Source of the DNA: Fulvivirgaceae bacterium JP3-4
Lineage (GTDB): Bacteria > Bacteroidota > Bacteroidia > Cytophagales > Cyclobacteriaceae
Direction: 5' to 3'
Length of the DNA stretch: 64,000 bases
Assembly: GCA_029309925.1 (NCBI GenBank)
Contig: JARKND010000001.1
Location: 620,001 to 684,000 of the forward strand
Position 1 is the first letter of the stretch. Every line of letters begins with the position of its first letter. Below, piece by piece: positions 56,201-63,102 of the stretch. The notes under the pieces are model-generated. The model searched no databases and had not been told where the DNA came from. It saw nothing but the letters and a program-made list of their open reading frames with translations. A program made the position numbers and the translations under genes.

Positions 56201-57460
56201 TTCTTCTGCAATACCGTGCCGGTTGATCTCCACATAGAAATCTTCACCGAATACAGAATGCCACCATTTAAAGGCTTCCTCAGCCTGCTTTTCTCCAACA
56301 TGCAGGATGAGGTGCGGAACTTCGCTGTGGAGGTTTCCGGTAGTGGCGATAAGGTCAGCCCTGTATTGCTGAACCAACTCTTTGTCTATACGCGGGTAGA
56401 TCCCATACAATCCTTCGGTAAATCCGAGCGAACTCAGCTTAGCCAGATTGTGATAGCCATTTTTATTTTTGGCGATGAGCACCTGGTGATAACGCTTGTC
56501 CGGATTGTCTTTGGTGAATTTCAGTTTCTTCCGCTCGTCAGCGATAAAGAATTCGCAACCAACGATGGGCTTGAGCTGATGATTGATCGCTTCCCGCACA
56601 AACTTGAATGCTCCGTACATGTTACCGAGGTCTGTGATCGCCACGGCAGGCATTCCAAGTTCTTTTGCTTTCGTCACCATAGCCTTCACGTCCGGGGTGG
56701 CCTGGAGAACAGAGAACTGTGAATGGGCATGGAGATGAACAAAAGGTTTGTCGGAAAGAACTGCAGGAGTATCGGTCAGTGAGTAACCGGCTTCTTTTTT
56801 CTTTTCCCGCTTCGTGAAATTTGCATCTTCGAGCTTCGGCTCTTCGTATACGATCTGCTCGGGAGCCGTTGCATCAAAGGGTGCAACAACTTTTTTGTTC
56901 AGGAGTCCGAAGTAGCATCGTGCCGTTGCAGCAACGTCATACGAAGCATCGTGCGCATCTCCGAAATCTTTTCCAAAAAGTTTTTCGTGAAGCTCGACCA
57001 GTCGCGGCATCTTGAGCCTTCCGCCAATGCCGCCCGTCAGTTGGCAGAATTCCGTTGACGCAATGCCTGTGTCGATCTTGTCGAGTTTCAAAAACTCATC
57101 GATCAGAAACTGCTTGCGCAGAAGTTCTGCTCCGAGGATACTGATATCGAATTCAATGTTGTGGCCTACAAGTCTTTGCGTTTGTTTGAGGTCGGAAAGG
57201 AATGCCTCAAGCACTTTGATCATGTCATGACCTTCTGCGAGCGCACGTTTTGTCGAAATGCCGTGGACCTGTTCAGCTTTATAAGGAATGTCGAAGCCTT
57301 CCGGCTTAATAATGTAATTGTGTTGTGAAAGCAGCTTTCCCTTATTGTCGTGTAATTGCCAGGCAAGTTGAACAACGCGTGGCCAGTTATCGAGGTCGCT
57401 GATGGGTGCAGTTTTGTTGTGCGGAATACCAGTGGTTTCCGTATCAAAGATCAGATACAT
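53276..57460 (-). CDS. dnaE: DNA polymerase III alpha subunit with fused N-terminal DEDDh exonuclease
   Basis: At 1,394 residues this is longer than typical DnaE (about 1,160) because residues 1 to about 190 form a DnaQ-like 3'-5' exonuclease. Its DEDDh residues are complete: Asp6 and Glu8 in FDTETTG, Asp105 in NIEFD, His170 and Asp175 in DAHDASYD. After a linker, the PHP domain starts near residue 240 (FVHLHAHSQF) but has Leu278 in TDLG, where active PHP sites have His in TDHG, so PHP metal binding is probably lost. The polymerase catalytic aspartates are at 641 and 643 in PDIDIDFDD; an OB-fold and C-terminus follow. It is the replicative polymerase with built-in proofreading. Confidence 0.95.
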   Translation of the reverse strand: MYLIFDTETTGIPHNKTAPISDLDNWPRVVQLAWQLHDNKGKLLSQHNYIIKPEGFDIPYKAEQVHGISTKRALAEGHDMIKVLEAFLSDLKQTQRLVGHNIEFDISILGAELLRKQFLIDEFLKLDKIDTGIASTEFCQLTGGIGGRLKMPRLVELHEKLFGKDFGDAHDASYDVAATARCYFGLLNKKVVAPFDATAPEQIVYEEPKLEDANFTKREKKKEAGYSLTDTPAVLSDKPFVHLHAHSQFSVLQATPDVKAMVTKAKELGMPAVAITDLGNMYGAFKFVREAINHQLKPIVGCEFFIADERKKLKFTKDNPDKRYHQVLIAKNKNGYHNLAKLSSLGFTEGLYGIYPRIDKELVQQYRADLIATTGNLHSEVPHLILHVGEKQAEEAFKWWHSVFGEDFYVEINRHGIAEEDHVNETLLRFANKYNVKYFAANECFYLDKDEAPAHDVLLCIKEGEFKSTPIGYGRGHRLGLANDQYYFKSQDEMKSIFRDMPEAIDTISEILDKIESYTLERNVLLPKFDIPKEFNTEDEYLRHLTYEGAKKRYSEITPAISERLDFELATIQKTGYPGYFLIVQDFTSKAREMGVSVGPGRGSAAGSAVAYCIGITNVDPIKYDLLFERFLNPDRVSLPDIDIDFDDAGRDSVLKYVIEKYGKSQVAQIITYGTMAAKSSIRDCARVMELPLNEANVLAKMIPEKPGTTLDMAFDEVKELAEIKKGSDLKADVIRQAVILEGSVRNTGVHACGVIITPDDLTKFVPVATAKDSDMLVTQFDNSVVESAGMLKMDFLGLTTLTIITTTIKNIKKSHGIDIVVDEIPLDDVKTYQLFQRGETTGTFQFESVGMQKYLRQLKPDKFEDLIAMNALYRPGPMEYIPAFINRKHGREPIKYDLPAMEEFLAETYGITVYQEQVMLLSQKLAGFSKGDADVLRKAMGKKQKAVLDKMKDKFIEGCKKNGHDQAICEKVWTDWEAFAQYAFNKSHSTCYSLIAYHTAYLKANYPAEYMAAVLTHSQSNLENVTFFIEECRNLGIKVLGPHVNESGVYFEVNKEGQIRFGLGAIKGAGDAAVEAIIQERDLKGPYTDIFDFAKRLTARSVNKKTFECLALSGAFDCWKELHRRQYVYAREGDISLVEKAIKFATKTQQDEQSSQASLFGGTSGTAMPKPRIEPVEPFSEIEKLNLEKEVVGIYISGHPLDHFRFEMETFCTAACNQLNELEPMLGRDLKIGGIVTAVEHRTTKTGKPFGKFSIEDYSGNTTFTLFGEDYLKFKTFMNVGWFLFIEGVVMKNTWGQMNIEYKIRNIDLLNEIGVKRSKGVSLRVNLSEVTPDLIGKIEDLCANFSGGAPLYLKLRDEKENINLELMSRKFRVNPVNDMVKEMKKLADVEIVM

Positions 57461-57798
57461 GAATCGAGTAGTGGTTGTAGGTTGTAAAGTTAAACGTCAT
57501 CACGAATTCTCCGCGCTCCGAAGCGGTGTCTGGCTGATCTCGCAATAATAATAGAGTGAATAGACAACTGATGTCTAGAACGTTAGGAGAGCGGAAAAAA
57601 TTTGAGCTTGAAATGGGCTTTTTCAAGCCGTTTTCATCGATTGATACCGGAAGGGTCCCAAAACGGGAAAATTTTCGCTATTTGAGTGGTTTGACCCTGT
57701 CGGGATCACCCAATTTCTCGGGTAACATTCTCACATTCAGACGTTTATTGGAAGGGCGCGCTTTTTGACTGTTTACAACGAAATTCTATCACACTTTT
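57461..57798. other. dnaE-sdh intergenic region (promoter-bearing)
   Basis: The 338 bases upstream of dnaE and the microprotein carry no convincing gene. A 70-codon frame at 57556-57768 begins with GTG, has no ribosome-binding site and unlike composition, and is not accepted. The dnaE promoter must lie here; TAACTTTA (minus strand, about 57489-57496) is one base off the TAnnTTTG consensus, as is the element upstream of rpoN. Confidence 0.35.
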
Positions 57799-57906
57799 AT
57801 GAAATTCATTTTTGAAAAAATCACCAGGTTCCTCCAACGTGAGTGGTTTTTGTTGGTCATGGTCTCTGCGATCAGTCTCATCGTCCTGCTCTTCGAAGTG
57901 TTGTGA
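57799..57906 (+). CDS. Putative 35-residue single-helix membrane microprotein
   Basis: ATG at 57799 opens a 35-codon frame ending in TGA at 57904-57906. The product has a basic amphipathic start (MKFIFEKITRFLQREWF) and a hydrophobic helix (LLVMVSAISLIVLLFEVL), a plausible single-span membrane protein. It lies about 115 bases before sdhC, on the same strand, but a promoter for sdhC lies between them. No ribosome-binding site is evident, and no homologue is known to the reader. It may be a chance ORF. Confidence 0.4.
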   Translation: MKFIFEKITRFLQREWFLLVMVSAISLIVLLFEVL

Positions 57907-57957
57907 TGAAAGTTCCCGCTTTCTCTATTTAGAACATTTTTAAAATAAAACGCTTCA

Positions 57958-57988
57958 TTGTTTGGTAAAGCATTGAGGACTATTTTTG
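57958..57988 (+). promoter_or_regulatory. Candidate sdhCAB promoter
   Basis: TTG (57958-57960) and TATTTTTG (57981-57988) are separated by 20 bases and match the Bacteroidota TTG / TAnnTTTG pattern. The box ends 34 bases before the sdhC ATG at 58023. Confidence 0.6.
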
Positions 57989-58022
57989 GCGCAACCTAAA
58001 ACTCCTCAGTTAATACTTAACT

Positions 58023-58697
58023 ATGAATTGGTTTTCTAATCTTCTGTCGAGCACGCTTGGCAGAAAGCTGGTGATGGCTCTGACCGGTCTGTTCCTCATT
58101 CTTTTTCTTGCAGTACACCTGGCGGGTAATCTTCAGCTCCTCAAGAACGATGAAGGACAGGCGTTCAATATTTACGCGCACTTCATGACGTCTAACCCAT
58201 TGATCAAGGTCATCTCGTACGTGAACTATGCGTTTATCCTTTTGCATATCGTATGGGCGATCATATTGACACGAAGAAACCGTGCAGCGCGTGGCCCTCA
58301 GGGTTATGCCGTATCGAACAACACGTCCCACTGGTCTTCCCGTAACATGGGAATTCTCGGAACATTCATTGCCCTGTTCCTGATCATCCACTTGCGGGGC
58401 TTCTGGTATGAAATGCACTGGGGAGGGATCGCTACCGCGAATTATGACGGGGTTGACTACAAAAATCTCTATGCCGTGGTTGATGCCGCTTACAGTCAGT
58501 GGTGGTACGTCACCATCTACGTTGTCAGCATGATACTTCTTGCGTTTCACCTCTATCATGGTTTTGGCAGTGCTTTTCAGACACTCGGCCTAAACCATGT
58601 GAAGTACAATCCTGTTATTAAGTTTGTAGGTGTTGCCTTTGCCATCATCGTTCCGGCATTGTTCGCATTGATTCCTATCGTAATGTTTTTGGACTGA
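58023..58697 (+). CDS. sdhC: Succinate dehydrogenase cytochrome b subunit
   Basis: The 224-residue membrane anchor has five hydrophobic helices and the b558-type layout of Bacteroidota succinate:quinone reductase, with heme-ligand-type histidines in LFLAVHLAGNLQLL, ILLHIVWAI, FLIIHLRGFW and LAFHLYHGFG. It anchors SdhA and SdhB and carries the quinone site. It is the first gene of sdhCAB and is preceded by a TAnnTTTG promoter. Confidence 0.93.
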   Translation: MNWFSNLLSSTLGRKLVMALTGLFLILFLAVHLAGNLQLLKNDEGQAFNIYAHFMTSNPLIKVISYVNYAFILLHIVWAIILTRRNRAARGPQGYAVSNNTSHWSSRNMGILGTFIALFLIIHLRGFWYEMHWGGIATANYDGVDYKNLYAVVDAAYSQWWYVTIYVVSMILLAFHLYHGFGSAFQTLGLNHVKYNPVIKFVGVAFAIIVPALFALIPIVMFLD

Positions 58698-58714
58698 TCT
58701 AAGAATACATTCAG

Positions 58715-60637
58715 ATGAAATTAGATTCTAAAATTCCAGAAGGCCCGCTGGCAGAAAAGTGGTCGAAGCACAAATTCAATCTTAAGCTCGTAAACCCTGC
58801 GAATAAGCGTAAGTATGAAATTATTGTTGTGGGCACCGGACTAGCCGGAGCTTCTGCTGCAGCGTCACTTGCCGAACTTGGCTATAATGTAAAAGCTTTT
58901 TGCTTTCAGGATAGCCCAAGACGTGCGCACAGTATTGCAGCACAGGGTGGTATCAACGCAGCAAAGAATTATCGTAACGATGGCGACAGTGTATACCGTC
59001 TCTTCTATGACACCGTGAAAGGTGGCGATTATCGCGCGCGCGAAGGCAATGTTTATCGTCTTGCTGAAGTGAGTGTCGATATTATCGATCAGTGTGTTGC
59101 GCAGGGTGTGCCGTTTGCCCGCGAATATGGCGGACTGCTCGACAACCGTTCATTCGGTGGTGCACAGGTGTCGCGCACATTCTACGCGCGCGGTCAGACA
59201 GGACAGCAATTGTTGCTCGGAGCTTACAGCGCATTGAACCGCCAGATCGCCAACGGAAAAGTGAAGATGTACAACCGTACAGAAATGCTTGATGTTGTTG
59301 TCTCTGACGGAAAAGCAAGAGGTATCATCACCCGTGACCTGATCACCGGAAAGATAGAAGCGCACAGCGGTCATGCAGTATTGTTGTGTACTGGCGGATA
59401 TGGAAACGTGTTCTTCCTTTCAACAAACGCAAAAGGATCCAACGTGACGGCTGCATGGCGCGCACATAAGAAAGGCGCTTTGTTCGGCAACCCTTGCTTT
59501 ACGCAAATTCACCCGACCTGTATTCCGGTTTCTGGAGATCACCAGTCCAAACTTACGTTGATGTCGGAGTCATTGAGAAATGACGGACGGGTGTGGGTTC
59601 CGAAAGTTGCAAGGCCTGGCTTGAAAGCCGTTGATGCGGCCAAGATCCCTGAGGCTGAGAGAGATTATTTCCTCGAAAGAAAATATCCATCGTTCGGAAA
59701 CCTCGTGCCACGAGACGTTGCATCGCGCAATGCAAAATATGCATGCGATGAAGGAAAGGGCGTAGGCTCAGGTCTTGCCGTCTTCCTCGACTTCGCGGAC
59801 GCGATCAAGCGCGATGGCAAAAAAGTAATTGAAGCGAAATACGGTAACCTGTTCGATATGTATCAGCAGATCACCGGTGACAATCCATACGAAGTGCCGA
59901 TGATGATCTTCCCTGCCGTTCACTACACAATGGGCGGACTTTGGGTAGACTACAATCTGCAGACAACTGTTCCCGGACTTTATGCGCTGGGTGAAGCAAA
60001 CTTCTCTGACCACGGTGCAAACCGCCTTGGAGCGAGTGCGTTGATGCAGGGTCTTGCTGACGGATACTTCGTAATTCCGTATACGATCGGTGATTACCTT
60101 GCTAACCTCGGATGGAGCGATAAGATCGGAACAGATCATCCTGCCTTCCGCGAAGCGCTGGAAGGTGTAAACAGCCGTCTCAACAAACTGCTTTCAATTA
60201 AAGGCAAGAAGACTGTTGATGAATTCCACCGCGAACTCGGCTTGACGATGTGGGATTACTGCGGTATGTCACGCACGGAGGAAGGTTTGAAGAAAGCCAA
60301 GAAGAAGATCCAGGAGCTGCGCGCAGAGTTCTGGACAAATGTAAACGTGCTTGGCAGCAACAATGAACTCAACCAGGAACTTGAGAAAGCCGGCCGCGTT
60401 GCTGACTTCATGGAACTTGGTGAACTCATGGTTGACGATGCCCTCAACAGATCAGAATCCTGTGGCGGACACTTCCGTGAAGAATCACAGACGCCTGATG
60501 GTGAAGCATTGCGCAAAGATGACGAGTTCGCCTACGTTGCAGCCTGGGAATACAAAGGCGACAATCAGCCTGAAGTGTTGCATAAGGAAGAGCTTGTTTT
60601 TGAAAATGTTAAATTGACTCAACGCAGTTATAAATAA
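58715..60637 (+). CDS. sdhA: Succinate dehydrogenase/fumarate reductase flavoprotein subunit
   Basis: The 640-residue protein has an FAD-binding [18 protein letters not shown] motif, the [15 protein letters not shown] flavin-attachment region, and substrate residues in [12 protein letters not shown] and [13 protein letters not shown]. It oxidises succinate to fumarate in the respiratory chain and TCA cycle. It lies 17 bases after sdhC. A hairpin-forming inverted repeat fills the spacer to sdhB. Confidence 0.96.
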   Translation: MKLDSKIPEGPLAEKWSKHKFNLKLVNPANKRKYEIIVVGTGLAGASAAASLAELGYNVKAFCFQDSPRRAHSIAAQGGINAAKNYRNDGDSVYRLFYDTVKGGDYRAREGNVYRLAEVSVDIIDQCVAQGVPFAREYGGLLDNRSFGGAQVSRTFYARGQTGQQLLLGAYSALNRQIANGKVKMYNRTEMLDVVVSDGKARGIITRDLITGKIEAHSGHAVLLCTGGYGNVFFLSTNAKGSNVTAAWRAHKKGALFGNPCFTQIHPTCIPVSGDHQSKLTLMSESLRNDGRVWVPKVARPGLKAVDAAKIPEAERDYFLERKYPSFGNLVPRDVASRNAKYACDEGKGVGSGLAVFLDFADAIKRDGKKVIEAKYGNLFDMYQQITGDNPYEVPMMIFPAVHYTMGGLWVDYNLQTTVPGLYALGEANFSDHGANRLGASALMQGLADGYFVIPYTIGDYLANLGWSDKIGTDHPAFREALEGVNSRLNKLLSIKGKKTVDEFHRELGLTMWDYCGMSRTEEGLKKAKKKIQELRAEFWTNVNVLGSNNELNQELEKAGRVADFMELGELMVDDALNRSESCGGHFREESQTPDGEALRKDDEFAYVAAWEYKGDNQPEVLHKEELVFENVKLTQRSYK

Positions 60638-60645
60638 AATGCAAG

Positions 60646-60725
60646 AGCCACGAAGACTCGAAGGACATGAAGTACCACAAAGGAATTTCTTAGTGCTCCT
60701 TAGTGTCCCTGGTGCCTTGGTAGCT
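60646..60725. repeat. Imperfect hairpin between sdhA and sdhB
   Basis: A 37-base left arm (AGCCACGAAGACTCGAAGGA… at 60646-60682) faces a 37-base complementary arm (60689-60725), matching at about 26 of 37 positions with a 6-base loop. Unlike the other repeats in the window it folds tightly on itself. Its words resemble the CACGAAGACACCAAGG-type texts that the reader recalls as dispersed in many bacterial genomes, but this cannot be verified here. It lies inside an operon, so it may affect sdhA-sdhB mRNA processing or stoichiometry. Confidence 0.7.
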
Positions 60726-60741
60726 AAGAACTAACCCGACT

Positions 60742-61491
60742 ATGAAGATTACATTAAAAGTCTGGAGACAAAAAAGCAAAGAAGCAAAAGGTGAATTCAA
60801 AACCTATCAGCTGGATCATGTATCACAGGACATGTCTTTCCTCGAGATGTTCGATGTGCTCAACAATGATCTTGTAAAGAAAGGTGAAGATCCTGTAGCA
60901 TTTGACCACGATTGCCGTGAAGGTATTTGCGGCATGTGCAGCATGTACATCAATGGTCGTCCTCACGGCCCGCTTCAGACAACCACTTGCCAGCTCCATA
61001 TGCGGTCGTTCAAAGACGGCCAGACCATCACTGTTGAACCGTGGAGAGCGAAAGCATTTCCTATTATCAAAGACCTTGTGGTCGACAGGAGCTCATTCGA
61101 CAGGATTCAACAGGCGGGTGGATACATCTCGGTCAATACCGGTGGTGTTCCTGATGCGAACGAAATCGCTATTCCGAAAAAAGATGCTGATGCTGCTTTT
61201 GACGCGGCTGCGTGTATCCAATGCGGTGCGTGCGTTGCGGCATGTAAAAACTCGTCAGCCATGTTGTTTGTGAGCGCAAAGATTTCACAATATGCATTGC
61301 TTCCGCAGGGACAGCCTGAACGGAAAACACGCGCTGAGAACATGGTTGCGCAGATGGATGCTGAAGGCTTTGGAGCCTGCTCTAACACACTCGCTTGCGA
61401 AGCTGAATGTCCGAAAGGAATCAGTGTAACCAATATTGCCCGCATGAACCGCGAGTACTATGTGTCTAAGTTGTCATCGGATAATGTGTAA
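60742..61491 (+). CDS. sdhB: Succinate dehydrogenase iron-sulfur subunit
   Basis: The 249-residue protein has the 2Fe-2S cysteines in [14 protein letters not shown], the 4Fe-4S set in [14 protein letters not shown], and the 3Fe-4S set in [18 protein letters not shown]. It passes electrons from SdhA's FAD to quinone at SdhC. Length is as usual. It is the last gene of the operon and is followed by a good terminator at 61530-61567. Confidence 0.96.
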   Translation: MKITLKVWRQKSKEAKGEFKTYQLDHVSQDMSFLEMFDVLNNDLVKKGEDPVAFDHDCREGICGMCSMYINGRPHGPLQTTTCQLHMRSFKDGQTITVEPWRAKAFPIIKDLVVDRSSFDRIQQAGGYISVNTGGVPDANEIAIPKKDADAAFDAAACIQCGACVAACKNSSAMLFVSAKISQYALLPQGQPERKTRAENMVAQMDAEGFGACSNTLACEAECPKGISVTNIARMNREYYVSKLSSDNV

Positions 61492-61529
61492 AATTTTAGA
61501 TTTTAGATTTTAGCATTTAGAATTTAAAG

Positions 61530-61567
61530 AGCGGTTCGGGAACGGACTGCTTTTTCTTTTTTTATCG
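61530..61567 (+). terminator. Rho-independent terminator of sdhCAB
   Basis: AGCGGTTC-GGGAAC-GGACTGCT (61530-61551) makes an 8-pair stem including two G-T pairs with a 6-base loop, followed by a long T-rich tail. It lies about 40 bases after the sdhB stop and just before the tandem repeat array. Between the stop and the stem lies a TTTTAGATTTTAG word repeat (61496-61516). Confidence 0.85.
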
Positions 61568-61570
61568 TTT

Positions 61571-62562
61571 TTTTATCCGGTAGGGATTAGATATCGGTAG
61601 AAAAAGAGAAACCATGCAGGTCGCGCCATATGCGCTTGGAATAAAAATGCGATTACTTTCTGGCGCGAAACCGGGTGCACGATCAGATGGCGATGTGTTC
61701 CGTGTCGTGTGAATGTGCATTTCATAGAAAGCGTGTAGTCGACACGGTGGTAGACCCTTGTCATTTATGCTACCGAGATTTCGTCCCTGCCGGGACTTTG
61801 CGAAATGTGCGCAAAACGACTGCCGACAAATACCTCCTACAAGGGTTAATTATAAATGCAATGCTTTTATCCCGGTAGGGATTAGATACCGGTAGAAAAA
61901 AAGAAACCACGCAGTTCGCGCCATATGCGCTTGAAATAAAATGCGATTGCGTTCTGGCCGAAAACGGTGCAAGATCAGATGGTGATGTATTCCGTGCCGC
62001 GAAAATGTGCATATCAGAGAAAGCGTGTAGTCGACACGGTGGCAACCGTTGTAATTGTGCTACCGAGAATCCGTCCCTGCCGGGACTTGCGAAATGTGCG
62101 CAAAACGACTGCCGACAAATACCTCCTACAAGGGTTAATTATAAATGCATGCTTTTATCCCGGTAGGGATTAGATACCGGTAGAAAAAAAGAAACCACGC
62201 AGTTCGCGCCATATGCGCTTGAAATAAAATGCGATTGCGTTCTGGCCGAAAACGGTGCAAGATCAGATGGTGATGTATTCCGTGCCGCGAAAATGTGCAT
62301 ATCAGAGAAAGCGTGTAGTCGACACGGGGCAACCGTTGTAATTGTGCTACCGAGAATTCGTCCCTGCCGCGACTTGCGGATGTGCGCAAAACGAATGCTG
62401 GCAATTATCTTTTACAACGAGAGTTGATTATAAGTGCAATGCTTTTATCCCGTTAGGGATTAGATATCGGTAGAAAAAGAGAAACCATGCAATTCGCGCC
62501 ATATGCGCTTGGAATAAAATGCGATTACTTTCTGGCGCGAAACCGGTGCACGATCAGATGGC
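61571..62562. repeat. Tandem array of about 290-bp units (3 full + 1 partial)
   Basis: Units start at the word TTTTATCC at 61571, 61865, 62153 and 62443, with lengths of 294, 288, 290 and 120+ bases. Units 2 and 3 are nearly identical; units 1 and the partial 4 share variants with each other (CTTGGAATAAAA, ATTACTTTCTGGCGCG, CACGATCAGATGGC) that differ from 2 and 3, an A-B-B-A order. At each junction a 27-base arm CTACCG…GTCCCTGCCGGGAC (e.g. 61770-61796) is complementary at 20 of 27 positions to ATCCCGGTAGGGAT…CCGGTAG (61869-61895), a 72-base loop apart. Short minus-strand frames (e.g. 62135-62404) repeat with the units and look non-coding. Confidence 0.85.
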
Positions 62563-62880
62563 TTGCGCGACAGTCACAAAAAAATGTTGACGGTGTTTTA
62601 GCCTACACGTACACGGCTGCGTGAGTGACAGCAGTGAAAAGCCCGAAGCGCGGTGGCTTTGTGGGCGGGCGGACTTGTAACGGATGGCACGACCCGTGCG
62701 CGTGGTCCTTCGCGGTTAATGCACACGCTTGATCTTGTCGGTACGGCTTCGCGCTGAAATGCGGGACAGGCAGGATGACGGCCGCGCGCGGGAAGGGGCA
62801 CGCCCAAAAACTGCTGTTGGCTATCAGCATTTCGCTTTAGGCGGTTGCATCGCAGCATCAGCTTGAAGTTGCACAATCGA
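62563..62880. other. GC-rich gene-free block with atypical composition
   Basis: From the end of the repeat array to about 62880 the sequence becomes GC-rich (e.g. GGCACGACCCGTGCGCG, GACGGCCGCGCGCGGGAAGG) unlike the flanking AT-rich DNA. Words such as TTGTAACGGAT near 62676-62686 and GGGGCACGCCC near 62796-62806 stand out. A weak open frame exists on the minus strand but no credible gene. It may be an inserted mobile-element remnant or a structured RNA; neither is shown. Confidence 0.5.
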
Positions 62881-62909
62881 TCGCAATTTAAGTCGCTTGG
62901 TGCCAGCAG

Positions 62910-62929
62910 CCTCCGACTTAAGTCGGAGG
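62910..62929. repeat. Perfect 20-bp palindrome
   Basis: CCTCCGACTT-AAGTCGGAGG is a perfect 20-bp palindrome in the spacer between the GC-rich block and the DEAD-box gene. A related TTTAAGTCGCTTGGTGCC precedes it and TTTAAGCCCTCGGTGCC follows it within 60 bases, suggesting a three-part repeat. It could be a recombination site or an RNA hairpin. No T tract adjoins it. Confidence 0.6.
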
Positions 62930-63077
62930 TTACTGTGAGACGGGTTTAAGCCCTCGGTGCCTCATAGTGTTTGCCAACTAAACTATTGACAACACTTCCC
63001 AATAGCCAATAGCCAACTGCCAACCGCCTTGCCACCACTATAATGTAAGGTGGCACCGTGCTCCCAATTTAAATGCC

Positions 63078-63085
63078 TACCTTTG
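63078..63085 (+). promoter_or_regulatory. Candidate -7 promoter box of the DEAD-box gene
   Basis: TACCTTTG matches TAnnTTTG, 17 bases before the ATG at 63103. A clear TTG -33 box is not seen at the usual distance. The short leader leaves no room for a Shine-Dalgarno sequence, in line with other genes here. Confidence 0.45.
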
Positions 63086-63102
63086 CGGTATAATTACAAT
63101 AC

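Noticed and set aside
57556-57768. 70-codon plus-strand ORF upstream of the microprotein
   Set aside because: GTG start without a ribosome-binding site, no recognisable domain, and it occupies the dnaE upstream region; the text looks non-coding.
61573-62404. Short minus-strand ORFs in the tandem array (for example 61573-61764 and 62135-62404)
   Set aside because: They recur because the DNA is repeated; frames shift between units because of indels, so they are not conserved as proteins.
61571-62562. CRISPR-like array
   Set aside because: Units are about 290 bases, there are no short direct repeats with unique spacers of 30-40 bases and no cas genes are near.
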